Source: Nemertoderma westbladi (Eukaryota > Xenacoelomorpha > Nemertodermatida > Nemertodermatidae). From it: a stretch of DNA of 64,000 nt. A program made the translations under genes and the position numbers. How positions within the stretch are numbered: position 1 is the stretch's first letter; each line of letters starts with the position of its first letter. A model generated the notes under the pieces. That model saw nothing but the letters and a program-made list of their open reading frames with translations, was not told the origin of the DNA and did not search any database. Where the stretch lies: NCBI GenBank assembly GCA_032718475.1, contig JAUCBJ010008770.1:1-64000 (forward strand). Direction: 5' to 3'. Below, one piece after another: positions 24,236-36,694 of this stretch.

Positions 24236-25254
24236 ATCATGGCCGTTTTTTAAGTCTGTCGGTGTGAGTGTGTGTGTGTGTGTGTAGGGGTGTGTTGGGT
24301 GGTGTCGGGGTTGGTGTGTCGGAAGCCAATATCTAACTAGCCATAGTATAATTATAATTGTTCGCTAAGATGACTTGCAGCTTTTGCTGCACAAAGTCCT
24401 GCACTCGTGTTATGTTCGTCTCTGAAAATTATAAATAATTTAAATATATTTTTTTTAATTTCTGCAAACTCGACCGTAAATAATTTAATTATATTTTTTT
24501 CATTTCTACAAACTCCTAAATAATATGATTTTTTATTTCTGAAAACTCAAAAAATTTTGCTATTTCATTATTATAATCTATCTCATTCACGTATATGAAT
24601 GTAAGTAGGTACTCAATACAGTTCCATCTGCTGTGATAGTGCGTTAACGATTCATCCAAACACAATAGTTATTTGTTTGTTTGCCTTTGCAGAAAGAAAA
24701 TAAAATATTAAAATTAGCCGGAGAGAAAAAAAAGTAAAACAATTAAATATGAAAGAAAAATAATAATAAACTTATTTTCAGTTTGCAGTACGGTACCGGT
24801 AAGGAAAAAAAAAATAAAAAAATAATTGAAAGTTTGCTGGAATTAAATAAAAAATAATAAAATTAAATGGCCCAAATCAAATTTCACCCTCTAACAGAGC
24901 AGTTTTGCGAAGTTTCAGTTTAAATTAGCCCTCTGATGAGTCTGATGAACTGATGAGATGGTGGATGGTAGGCAAAAAATATCAACGTTTGGGTCTATCT
25001 GTTTTCAAATTTCACAATAACAAATACAGTAATTTAAAAGTTATAAATAACTGGCTATTAAAAAGACTATTTAGCAGCATGTCAAAATGAAATAACAACC
25101 AAGACACACCCTACTAAACAGTGTCAGTTTACAAGCGCAAACAGCAAGTACTAGTACCGTTTTCCAATTTGGTGTGTATGTGGGGGTGTTTTATCCCCCA
25201 AGATTCCTTCCTATAATAATTTTATGTGTGTGTGTGGGTCATAAGCCAATAATT
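24236..25254. other. Non-coding
   Basis: A short GT-repeat at 24265-24285 and A/T-rich sequence. No gene seen. Confidence 0.5.
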
Positions 25255-27380
25255 ATGGATTCCGACTCACACTCATACTCACACGGGAATTTAGATTCAT
25301 ACTCACACGGGAATTTAGACTCATACTCACTCACACGGGAATTTAGACTCATACTCAAACGGGAATTTAGACTCACACGGGAATTTAGACTCATACTCAA
25401 ATTCATACGGTAATTTAGACTAATGCTCAAATACATACGGGAATTTAGACTAATACTCACACGGGAATTTAGATTCATACTCACACGAGAATTTAGACTC
25501 ATACTCATACGGAAATTTAGACTCACACTCATATGGGGATTTAGACTCATACTCATTCACACGGGAATTAAGACTCATGCTCACACGGGAATTAAGACTC
25601 ATGCTCACACGGGAATATAGACTCACACTCATATGGGGATTTAGACTCATACTCAACGGGGAGTTAGACTCATTCTCACTCACACGGGAATTTAGACTAA
25701 TACTCACACGGGAATTTAGACTCATACTCATACGGGAATTTAGACTCACACTCATATGGGGATGTAGACTCATACTCATTCACACGGGAATTAAGACTCA
25801 CACTCATACGGGAATTTAGACTCGTACTCACACGGGAATTTAGACTCACACACATATGGGGATTTAGACTCATACTCACACGGGAATTTATACTCATACT
25901 CATACGGGAATTTAGACTCATACTCACACGGGAATTTAGACTCACACTCATATGGGAATTTAGACTCATACTCTCTCACACGGGAATTTAGACTCACACT
26001 CATACTCACACGAGAATTTCGACTCACACTCATATGGGAATTTAGACTCATACTCTCTCACACGGGAATTTAGACTCACACTCATACTCACACGAGAATT
26101 TCGACTCACACTCATATGGGAATTTAGACTCATACTCACTCACACGAGAATTTAGACTCACACTCATACTCACACGGGAATTTAGACTCATACTCACACG
26201 GGAATTTAGACTCATACTCACACGGGAATTTAGACTCATACACACACGGGAATTTAGACTCATACTCACACGGGAATTTAGACTCATACTCACACGGGAA
26301 TTTAGACTCACACTTACACGGGAATTAGACTCATGCTCATACGGGAATTTTTGACTCAAACTCATACGGGAATTTAGACTCATACTCACACGGGAATTTA
26401 GACTCATACTCACACGGGAATTTAGATTCACACTCACACGGGAATTTAGACTCATGCTCATAAGGGAATTTAGTCTCATACTCACACGGGAATTTAGACT
26501 CACACTTACACGGGAATTAGACTCATGCTCATACGGGAATTTTTGACTCAAACTCATACGGGAATTTAGACTCATGCTCACACGGGAATTTAGACTCACA
26601 CTTTCACGGGAATTTAGACTCATGCTCATACGGGAATTTAGACTCAAACTCATACGGGAATTTAGACTCATACTCACACGAGAATTTAGACTCACACTTA
26701 CACGGGAATTTAGACTCATGCTCATACGGGAATTTAGACTCAAACTCATACGGGAATTTAGACTCAAACTCACACGGGAATTTAGACTCATACTCACACG
26801 GGAATTTAGATTTACACTCACACGGGAATTTAGACTCATGCTCATACGGGAATTTAGACTCAAACTCATACTCACACGGAAATTTAGACTCACACTTACA
26901 CGGGAATTTAGACTCATGCTCATAAGGGAATTTAGTCTCATACTCACACGGGAATTTAGACTCACACTTACACGGGAATTAGACTCATGCTCATACGGGA
27001 ATTTAGACTCAAACTCATACTCACACGGGAATTTAGACTCACACTTACACGGGAATTTAGACTCATGCTCACACGGAAATTTAGACTCACACTTACACGG
27101 GAATTTAGACTCATGCTCATACGGGAATTTAGACTCAAACTCATACGGGAATTTAGACTCATATTCACACGAGAATTTAGACTTACACTTACACGGGAAT
27201 TTAGACTCATGCTCATACGGGAATTTAGACTCAAACTCATACGGGAATTTAGACTCATACTCACACGGGAATTTAGACTCACACTTACACGGGAATTTAG
27301 ACTCATGCTCATACGGGAATTTAGACTCAAACTCATACGGGAATTTAGACTCATACTCACACGGGAATTTAGACTCATGA
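25255..27380. repeat. 24-bp minisatellite, about 88 units
   Basis: Units are variants of GACTCATACTCACACGGGAA + TTTA (24 bp), with occasional 6-base ACTCAC/TACTCA expansions and single-base deletions. 26,330-27,370 shows higher-order blocks of about 140 bp (TCATGCTCATACGGG, CAAACTCATACGGG, ACACTTACACGGG in fixed order). Octapeptide ORFs such as ESKFPCEY on the - strand come from the 24-base period; a 1-base loss near 26325 and 26515 breaks each frame, so I do not call a protein. Confidence 0.95.
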
Positions 27381-27439
27381 GGTGATGTAGGCCTATGTAC
27401 TCCATTGGGTATTGTAGTGTAGGTACTGAAATTATTAAA

Positions 27440-27955
27440 ATGCTGTCTTTTCGACTCCTCAAACAAGCATATACTATGCCTCGCGACAGCTTGGGGAATA
27501 ACAAGAACTGGACATCTTTAGTTATGGACCTGTTAAATGAAACTGGATTTTCTGATTTCTGGAATAGGCGGAAGTAACGCACGAAAATGGATTTTTATTG
27601 ACTTCAAAAACCGGATGGAAGACCAATACGTACAGGGATGGTGGGCCAGTATAAGTATCTCATCCAAAGGTCTGCTATACGTTAAACAGATTGATCTAGG
27701 TGCTCTTCCTATGATCTCCTTGTCGAGTATGGAAGGTGGCAGAAAATCCCTCGGGAAAAACGCGTATGCGAATTATGCAATTTAATTGAGATAATAGATG
27801 AATTCCATTTTCTTTAAAATGTCCAACATTCCTCTCCTTCATGGTTGACTTTATTCCGGCATATTATTATCATTACCCAACCGTGGAAAAATTTAGGGAG
27901 TTGTGTAGCAACGCCATCACCAAAAAAGATAGAAAACTTGGCAGTATATTTATAT
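27440..27955 (+). pseudogene. LINE C-terminal remnant
   Basis: Three successive frames, separated by frameshifts, give NKNWTSLVMDLLNETGFSDF, then MEDQYVQGWWASIS, then a zinc-knuckle-like RVCELC.....DEFHF.KCP segment and a YYHYPTVEKF tail. This is the order found at the carboxy end of several CR1-type LINE proteins. No RT upstream: the 24-bp satellite starts there. Dead fragment. Confidence 0.6.
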
Positions 27956-28440
27956 AGAGTCATGCCTATGGCACATCTAACATATTTGATGTACTACATC
28001 AACATCGACAATATACTGCCGCTGGGTTGATCCTCTGGTGCGAAATTTTTCCATTACTCACTCAATGTATTATATTCATTATTGTTGTAGGTGCATTATA
28101 TATAACAAGAAAACTATATAAACTCGTGTTTGAATCATTGGTTCGACTTTTACTGTATATGTCAAATTATTATAATGCTCTAAGTATTTATTTACATTTC
28201 TTTGCTTTTTTCCTAATGCAATGGCACTGGGTAAGATTACAACTATAGCAAAGAACTTAATTAATTATAATATCCTGTAATTGAAATAATACTAGTGCAA
28301 TATAAATTTCAATTATAGACATTGTGTGTATCATTGCTAACTGTTATTCATATCCATTGTATGATTTAGGTACTCCATCGAGATACAAAAAAAAACTTGT
28401 GTCAATATTAGTGTTCAAATGTGATCCCGATTCTATTACT
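27956..28440. other. Non-coding
   Basis: AT-rich, no exon or RNA gene recognised. Confidence 0.5.
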
Positions 28441-28745
28441 AGTTGTGGGGCGAGCGAAGCCTTAGGGTACCATTAACTTGTCTGTCGGTGTCGTAAATTT
28501 TTGATCGTTAATAACCCAGTCATTCCTTAATGAAATGAAACCAAACTTGGTACGTATGTAGTCCGTCAAAAGCTTAGAAAGAAACCGATGTTGGTAGTTG
28601 GTCAAAAATCATACAGTCTGTTACTCGTTACCGGTAGTTTTAGACTTTTGATAAAAACCTAAATAAGTCGGTCTATCATTGATAACATTAATCCAAACTT
28701 GGTACTTATGCAGTCTCGAGCTGCGCGAAGGCCCCACAAACGTGT
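28441..28745. mobile_element. Possible short inverted-end repeat
   Basis: Begins near GTGGGGCGAGCGAAGCC and ends near GCTGCGCGAAGGCCCCAC, weakly inverted. AAACTTGGTAC occurs twice inside (28544, 28693). Related GTGGGGCGAG ends occur near 24190 and 10763. Low confidence as a unit. Confidence 0.35.
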
Positions 28746-28836
28746 ACCTAATGAGGGTTTCAGAAATAAAACATGTATTATAAAAACATGTATTATACAA
28801 TCCACACACTCAAATACAGTCAGTCATCATCTAAGA

Positions 28837-31370
28837 TCCACGAAGCTAAGGAAAATCAACTACTTTCGCTAAGAAAGATTTTCCTTAGCTGAGATGGTCT
28901 ATTCATAGTGGGCTATTTTACTTGTATGAGGCAGATTTGGTTTTTTTTGGTCGGGGAAAAAACTAGCCTTTAAAAGTACCCTGAAATTTTGCATGTATAT
29001 ACAACTCATCAAGGCGCGTCGTGTGGGATGGGTCTCATCTCCAGGAAAAATCTGGTTTCCATGGCAACGGACTTAGAAAAAAGTCTATGTATTTCAAGTC
29101 AATATTTGTAACTCTATTTGTAGGAAAACTATAATACATATAAACTTGGGGTTTCTCAACACAACTATAAGGTCCATAGCAGAGCCGATTGAGGTTAAAT
29201 AGAAAATCCAGTTACCTTGGCAACCGGGCTAAACAGATGTTAAAATTTTTAAAATGTTAATTTGAAGCCTAAGGTTAAGGTGTGATGACTTGGGACCAAT
29301 CCCTACCCCCACTATATAACTTATTCTGCGTCCGAATTTGATTGTTCTATTTTGCAGTTACCTTGACAACCGCTGAAAACAGATGTTTTTATACGAAAAT
29401 TATTCATTTGTACATAGACTTCACGATAAAATTTTACGAAACTAGGTATGTGTTATCTGGACCACTAGTTGGAACTTTTAGTGAAACTCAAAACATTCCA
29501 GAAATATCTAGTTACCATGGTAACTGTAGTTTTTTTAAAGTTATATATCATTCAAGTCTATAATCATAACTCTATTTGGAGAAAAACTGTAATATATATA
29601 AACTTGGGGTTTTGCAACTCATCTATAAGGTCCATATACAAGCCGTTCGAAGTTAATTAGAAAATCCATTTACCATAGCAACAAGAGTAAACAGATGTTA
29701 AAATTAATAAAATGATAATTTGAAGCACAATTTAATAGTATTATGACTTGGGACCAACACCTACCCCCACTATATGACTTATTCTGCATCCGAATTACAT
29801 TGTTCTATTTTTCAGTTTCCATGACAACCACTGCAAACAGATGCATTTTGATAGAAAATCTGTAATTTGGACATAAACTACAATATTTTCTGAAACTCGA
29901 TGTGTTATCTGAAAAACAATCTGGACTGAATCTTTTTTCAAAGGTAAAACCAACAGTTCCAGAGAACTCTAGTTTCCATGGGAATCCACGAAGCTAAGGA
30001 AAATCAACTACTTTCGCTAAGAAAGATTTTCCTTAGCTGAGATGGTGTATTCATAGTGGGCTATTTTACTTGTATGAGGCAGATTTGGGGTTTTTTGATA
30101 GGTGAAAAAACTAGCCTTTAAAAGTACCCTGAAATTTTGCATGTATATACTACTCATCGAGGCGCATCTTTTGGGCTGGGTCTCATATCCAGGAAAAATC
30201 TGGTTTCCATGGCAACGGACTTAGAAAAAAGTCTATGTATTTCAAGTCAATATTTATAACTCTATTTGTAGGAAAGCTATAATAGATATAAACTTGGGGT
30301 TTCTCAACACCACTATAAGGTCCATAGCAGAGCCGATTGAGGTTAAATATAAAATTCAGTTACCTTGGCAACCGGGATAAACAGATGTTAAAATTAATAA
30401 AATGTTAATTTGAAGCCTAAGGACAAGGTGTTATGACTTGGGACCAACCCCTACCCCCACTATATAACTTATTCTGCGTCCAAATTTCATTGTTCTATTT
30501 TGCAGTTACCATGACAACCGCTGAAAACAGATGTTTTTATACAAAAATTACTCATTTGGACATAGACTTCATGATAAAATTTTATGAAACTGGGTATGTG
30601 TTATCTGGACCACTAGTTGGAACTTTTAGTGAAACTCAAAACATTCCAGAAATATCTAGTTACCATGGTAACTGGAGTATATTAAAGTCTATATCATTCA
30701 AGTCTAAATTCAATACTCTATTTGTAGCAAAATAATGTAATATATATAAACTTGGAGTTTTGCAACTCATATATAAGATCCATATCCAAGCCGTTTGAGG
30801 TTAATTAGAAAATACAGTTACCATAGCAACAAGTCTAAACAGATGTTAAAATTTATAAAATGATAATTTGAAGCACAAGTTAATAGTATTATGACTTGGG
30901 AACAAGACATACCCCCACTATATGGCTTATTCTGCATCCGAAATACATTGTTCTATTTTTCAGTTTCCATGACAACCACTGCAAACAGATGCATTTTGAT
31001 AGAAAATCTGTAATTTGGACATAAACTACAATATTTTCTGAAACTCGATGTGTTATCTGAAAAACAATCTGGACTGAATCTTTTTTCAAAGGTAAAACCA
31101 ACAGTTCCAGAGAACTCTAGTTTCCATGGGAATAGAAGTTATTTATTGGCAAATGCTACTAAACTAGGCTAAGCAACGAACCAAATTGTGGCTGTTTGTT
31201 TAATTTTCCTTAGCTTCGTGGTTGCATTTCCTTTAGGAAATGCCTTTCTAGTAGAAGTTATTTATTGGCAAATGCTACTAAACTAGGCTAAGCAACGAAC
31301 CAAATTGTGGCCGTTTGTTTAATTTTCCTTAGCTTCGTGGTTGCATTTCCTTTAGGAAATGCCTTTCTAG
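28837..31370 (+). mobile_element. Non-autonomous Helitron, copy 1 (split by copy 2)
   Basis: 28837-29984 plus 31252-31370, 1,267 bases once copy 2 is set aside. It starts TCCACGAAGCTAAGG after an A and ends with a hairpin (GCATTTCC-TTTA-GGAAATGC), then CTTTCTAG before a T: the Helitron hallmarks of 5'-TC, 3' hairpin, CTRR and A|T target. The first 19 bases after T recur inverted just before the hairpin, as in the asymmetric inverted repeats of Helentron-type elements. The body holds two diverged repeats of about 530 bases with CAGTTACCATGG/CAGTTTCCATG motifs. No Rep/helicase gene. Confidence 0.82.
29985..31251 (+). mobile_element. Non-autonomous Helitron, copy 2 (nested in copy 1)
   Basis: 1,267 bases, TC to CTAG, inserted between A (29984) and T (31252) of copy 1 with no target duplication. 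Copy 1 resumes exactly (TAGAAGTTATTTATTGG), as shown by intact sister copies. This is direct evidence for the element ends and for insertion at A|T. Confidence 0.88.
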
Positions 31371-31552
31371 TACATCTTTAATTTTGGACATCAACTACTC
31401 AATGAAACTTCCGTGAAGTCAATTTGTGTCACCTGGAACCACAAACTTGTTCTTAATGTAAAACCGAGCAGTTCTAGAAAACTCCAGTTGCCATGGTAAT
31501 GGGAGTTTAATTAAGACATATGACTTTTAACTAGAACCAATGAACTGATGAG
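31371..31552 (+). mobile_element. Old Helitron body fragment
   Basis: Diverged sequence similar to the second half of the Helitron body (TTTGGACAT, AAAACCGAGCAGTTCTAG, TTGCCATGG), lacking both ends. Confidence 0.5.
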
Positions 31553-32815
31553 TCCACGAAGCTAAGGAAAATCAACTACTTTCGCTAAGAAAGATTTTCC
31601 TTAGCTGAGATGGTCTATTCATAGTGGGCTATTTTACTTGTGTGAGGCAGATTTGGGGTTTTTTGATAGGCGAAAAAACTAGCCTTTAAAAGTACCCTGA
31701 AATTTTGCATGTATATACTACTCGGCGAGGCGCATCTTTTGGGCCGGGTCTCATATCCAGGAAAAATCTGGTTTCCATGGCAACGGACTTCAAAAAAAGT
31801 CTATGTATTTCAAGTCAATATTTATAACTCTATTTGTAGGAAAACTATAATAGATATAAACTTGGGAATTCGCAACACAACTATAAGGTCCATAGCAGAT
31901 CCGATTGAAGCTAAATAGAAAATCCAGTTACCTTGGCAACCGGGATAAACAGATGTTAAAATTTATAAAATGATAATTTGAGGCCTAAGGGCAAGGTGTT
32001 ATGACTTGAGACCAACCCCTACCCCCACTATATAACTTATTCTGCATCCGAATTACATTGTTCTATTTTTCAGTTACCATGACAACAGCCGAAAACAGAT
32101 GTTTTTATACAAAAATTATTCATTTGGACATAGACTTCGCGATAAAATTTTACAAAACTGGGTATGTGTTATCTGCACCACTAGTTGGAACTTTTAGTGA
32201 AACTTAAATCATTCCAGAAATTTAGTTACCATGGTAACTGTAGTTTATTAAACTCTATATCATTCAAGTCTATATTGATAACTCTATTTCTAGCAAAACT
32301 GTAATATATATAAACTTGGGGTTTTGTAACTCATCTATAAGGTCCATATACAAGCCGTTCGAAGTTAATTAGAAAATCCATTTACCATAGCAACAAGAGT
32401 AAACAGATGTTAAAATTAATAAAATGATAATTTGAAGCACAATTTAATAGTATTATGACTTGGGACCAACACCTACCCCCACTATATGACTTATTCTGCA
32501 TCCGAATTACATTGTTCTATTTTTCAGTTTCCATGACAACCACTGCAAACAGATGCATTTTGATAGAAAATCTGTAATTTGGACATAAACTACAATATTT
32601 TCTGAAACTCGATGTGTTATCTGAAAAACAATCTAGACTGAATCTTTTTTCAAAGGTAAAACCAACAGTTCCAGAGAACTCTAGTTTCCATGGGAATAGA
32701 AGTTATTTATTGGCAAATGCTACTAAACTAGGCTAAGCAACGAACCAAATTGTGGCCGTTTGTTTAATTTTCCTTAGCTTCGTGGTTGCATTTCCTTTAG
32801 GAAATGCCTTTCTAG
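31553..32815 (+). mobile_element. Non-autonomous Helitron, copy 3
   Basis: 1,263 bases, TCCACGAAGC to CTAG|T. The base before it is G, not A, so the left junction is not a plain A|T insertion. Confidence 0.82.
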
Positions 32816-32827
32816 TCAAAGTGTGTT

Positions 32828-34101
32828 TCCACGAAGCTAAGGAAAATCAACTACTTTCGCTAAGAAAGATTTTCCTTAGCTGAGATGGTCTATTCATAGT
32901 GGGCTATTTTACTTGTGTGAGGCAGATTTGGTTTTTTTTGGTCGGGGAAAAAACTAGCCTTTAAAAGTACCCTGAAATTTTGCATGTATGTACTACTCAT
33001 CGAGGCGCGTCGTGTGGGATGGGTCTCATATTCAGGAAAAATCTGGTTTCCATGGCAACGGACTTAGAAAAAAGTCTATGTATTTCAAGTCAATATTTAT
33101 AACTCTATTTGTAGGAAAACTATAATACATATAAACTTGGGATTTCTCAACTCAACTATAAGGTCCATAGCAGAGCCGATTGAGGTTAAATAGAAATTCC
33201 AGTTACCTTGGCAACCGGGCTAAACAGATGTTAAAATTTATAAAATGTTAATTTGAAGCCTAAGGTTAATGTGTTATGTCTTGGGACCAACCCCTACCCC
33301 CACTATATGACTTATTCTGCGTCCGAATTTCATTGTTTAATTTTGCAGTTACCATGACAACCGCTGAAAACATATGTTTTTATACAAAAATAACTCATTT
33401 GGACATAGACTTCGCGATAAAATTTTACGAAATTGGATATGTGTTATCTGGACCACTAGTTGAAACTTTTAGTAAAACCTAAAACATTCCATAAATATCT
33501 TGTTACCATGGTAACTGGAGTTTATTAAAGTCGATATCATTCAAGTCTAAATTCAATACTCTATTTGCAGCAAAATAATGTAATAAATATAAATTTGGGG
33601 TTTTGCAAGTCATCTGTAAGGTCCATATACAATCCATTCGAGGTTAATTACACAATCCAATTACCATAGCAACAAGACTAAACAGATGTTAAAATTTCTA
33701 AAATGATAATTTGAAACACAAGTTAATAGTATTATGACTTGGGACCAAGACCTACCCCCATTATATGACTTATTCTGCATCCGAATTACATTGTTCTATT
33801 TTTCAGTTTCCATGACAACCACTGCAAACAGATGCATTATGATAGAAAATCGGTAATTTGGACATAAACTACAATATTTTCTGAAACTTGGTACGGTATG
33901 TGTTATCTGAACCACAATCTGGACTGAATCTTTTTTCAAAGGTAAAACCAACAGTTCCAGAGAATTCTAGTTTCCATGGGAATATAAGTTATTTATTGGC
34001 AAATGCTACTAAACTAGGCTAAGCAACAAACCAAATTATGGCCCTTTGTTTAATTTTCCTTAGCTTCGTGGTTGCATTTCCTTTAGGAAATGCCTTTCTA
34101 G
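32828..34101 (+). mobile_element. Non-autonomous Helitron, copy 4
   Basis: 1,274 bases, full 5' hairpin region (stem AGCTAAGGAAAATC) and 3' hairpin with CTAG. Starts 12 bases after copy 3 ends; preceded by T. Confidence 0.82.
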
Positions 34102-34152
34102 TAATTTTCCTTAGCTTCGTGGTTGCATTTCCTTAAGGAAATGCCTTTCTAG
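34102..34152 (+). mobile_element. Isolated Helitron 3' end (51 bases)
   Basis: Second copy of the terminal TTTTCCTTAGCTTCGTGG + hairpin + CTAG, with TTAA in the loop instead of TTTA, lying between copies 4 and 5. It ends exactly where copy 5 starts. Confidence 0.8.
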
Positions 34153-36267
34153 TCCACGAAGCTAAGGAAAATCAACTACTTTCGCTAAGAAAGATTTTCC
34201 TTAGCTGAGATGGTCTATTCATAGTGGGCTATTTTACTTGTGTGAGGCAGATTTGGTTTTTTTTGGTCGGTGAAAAAACTAGCCTTTAAAAGTACCCTGA
34301 AATTTTGCATGTATATGTGGCTGGCCACGAGAAAAGGGACCTTATGTCACCGGAGGTCGATTTTGAGTTATTAGGCCTACGAGATGCAGAATTTTCCAGA
34401 GATTTTAACAAAAAAAACGGTGTCTCAATATCAATTTCTAAAAAAAAGTTATAGCGATTTATGTGAAGGTGAATCGGGTAGCAAAAAATTTTTTATTAAT
34501 AGCGGTTATAATACTGTAAGCGATTATTTAAAAAAATGGAAAATATTAATAATATCATAGCAATTCTTACTATATAGTTAGGCAGTTCAATGTTAATCGG
34601 CTTTTTATACAACTTTTAACACTTTGAAACTATTAATATTGTTCATGAACTATTTAAAAAAAAAATTTGCAAAATTTTCAAAAAAACATGTAGGCCTAAC
34701 CAAAAAATTTTTTTTTTAATTTAACATTTTTTCAAAAAGATAAATTTTTTTAACAAATTTTAAAATTATTTGTATTTTGAATTCTTTATTGGGATTACAA
34801 AATTTAAGAACTAACGAATTTAAATTAAGAAAATGACAGCCATATTACATTTAAAAAATAACTGTAGGCCTACAGTACCTATTACAGTATTACAATTTCA
34901 ATTTATTACAGTCCTAAATTCAGACATGAAAACCCTAAGACAGTGTTGTATACAACACTGCAACATCTTATATTGCTTCCTGTAATTAGTTATTTCCTAG
35001 GTATATTGAATATCAGAACCAATTTGAATTTCCCTCATCGTTTTATACATTTCTAAATTGATAATCCAATTAAATTTGTTCAAAAATAGAGGGAAACTTT
35101 AAACGCGATTATCTCAGAATCAGGTTTTGCGACATAAGGTCCCTTTTCTCGTGGCCAGCCACATATACTACTCGACGAGGCGCATCTTTTGGGCCGGGTC
35201 TCATATCCAGGAAAAATCTGGTTTCCATGGCAACAGACTTCAAAAAAAGTCTATGTATTTCAAGTCAATATTTATAACTCTATTTGTAGGAAAACTATAA
35301 TAGATATAAACTTGGGGTTTCGCAACACAACTATAAGGTCCATAGCAGATCCGATTGAGGCTAAATAGAAAATCCAGTTACCTTGGCAACCGGGATAAAC
35401 AGATGTTAAAATTTATAAAATGTAAATTTGAGGCCTAAAGGCAAGGTGTTATGACTTGGGACCAACCCCTACCCCCACTATATAACTTATTCTGCATCTG
35501 AATTACATTGTTCTATTTTTCAGTTACCATGACAACCGCTGAAAACAGATGTTTTTATTCAAAACTTATTCATTTGGACATAGACTTCACGATAAAATTT
35601 TACAAAACTGGGTATGTGTTATCTGGACCTCTAGTTGGAACTTTTAGTGAAACTTAAATTATTCCAGAAATTTAGTTACCATGGTAACTGTAGTTTATTA
35701 AACTCTATATCATTCAAATCTATATTGATAACTCTATTTGTAGCAAAACTGTAATATATATAAACTTGGGGTTTTGCAACTCATCTATAAGGTCCATATA
35801 CAAGCCGTTCGAAGTTAATTAGAAAATCCAGTTACCATAGCAACAAGACTAAACAGATGTTAAAATTAATAAAATGATAATTTGAAGCACAAGTTAATAG
35901 TATTATGACTTGGGACCAACCCCTACCCCCACTATATGACTTATTCTGCATCCGAATTACATTGTTCTATTTTTCAGTTTCCATGACAACCACTGCAAAC
36001 AGATGCATTTTGATAGAAAATCTGTAATTTGGACATAAACTACAATATTTTCTGAAACTCGATATGTGTTATCTGAACCACAATCTGGACTGAATCTTTT
36101 TTCAAATGTAAAACCAACAGTTCCAGAGAACTCTAGTTTCCATGGGAATAGAAGTTATTTATTGGCAAATGTTACTAAACTAGGCTAAGCAACGAACCAA
36201 ATTGTGGCCGTTTGTTTAATTTTCCTTAGCTTCGTGGTTGCATTTCCTTTAGGAAATGCCTTTCTAG
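34153..36267 (+). mobile_element. Non-autonomous Helitron, copy 5 (holds an 846-base insert)
   Basis: TC at 34153 directly after CTAG of the 51-base end fragment; 3' CTAG at 36264-36267 followed by T. Without the 34317-35162 insert and its 4-base duplication it is 1,265 bases, matching its sisters. Confidence 0.82.
34317..35162. mobile_element. TIR DNA transposon, non-autonomous, nested in Helitron copy 5
   Basis: 846 bases with perfect 32-base inverted ends (start GTGGCTGGCCACGAGAAAAG). ATAT flanks both sides (34313-34316, 35163-35166), while sister Helitrons have a single GTATATAC there, so the target duplication is 4 bases (or a shorter one within it). Interior is very A/T-rich with no ORF. 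Superfamily not assigned. Confidence 0.85.
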
Positions 36268-36694
36268 TATATTATATTATTATAAAGTTTTATACTTATA
36301 GTTATAGCACGAAAATTATTTCTACCAGGCAGGACTGTGAATACTTTCAGTTTCAGTCTTTTAGATGTTTCATCGTGTGTCTTTAAGCCTCTTCAGCTTC
36401 TCTCTCGTTCTCAACATCCCCCCCGATGGGCGTTGGTTACTACCCCAACCACTGTCGGTCTTCGGTTCTGTCGGTCTTGTTCAAATCAAGAGTAAATCCA
36501 ATAAATTAAAACATAGGACTCTGTTAACAAAGAGTTTAATTAAATTAAAATTTGGTTAATAACATCCAGTTAATGACAATAATAAACGTCTTAATTATAT
36601 GAGTATTAAGACCACAAACTTTCCCTTCTTTGCCGGGTTGCAACATTGCACCAATAGTGACACAGACCCAAACAAGTTGTTACCCAATCGATAT
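36268..36694. other. SPT6 3' flank
   Basis: Directly downstream (in - strand sense) of the SPT6 stop; should contain its 3' UTR. An ATTAAA on the - strand near 36535 is a possible poly(A) signal; not certain. No other gene. Confidence 0.4.

Noticed and set aside
25239-27582. Octapeptide-repeat ORFs (ESKFPCEY, SLNSRVSM types) in the 24-bp satellite
   Set aside because: Arise from the 24-base period on several frames; single-base deletions break each frame; unique flanks do not look like a gene start.
31546-31570. CTGATGAGTCCACGAAG as a hammerhead core at the start of Helitron copy 3
   Set aside because: No stem II between the two core parts and GAAG instead of GAAA; the first half is flanking DNA and the second is the Helitron end.
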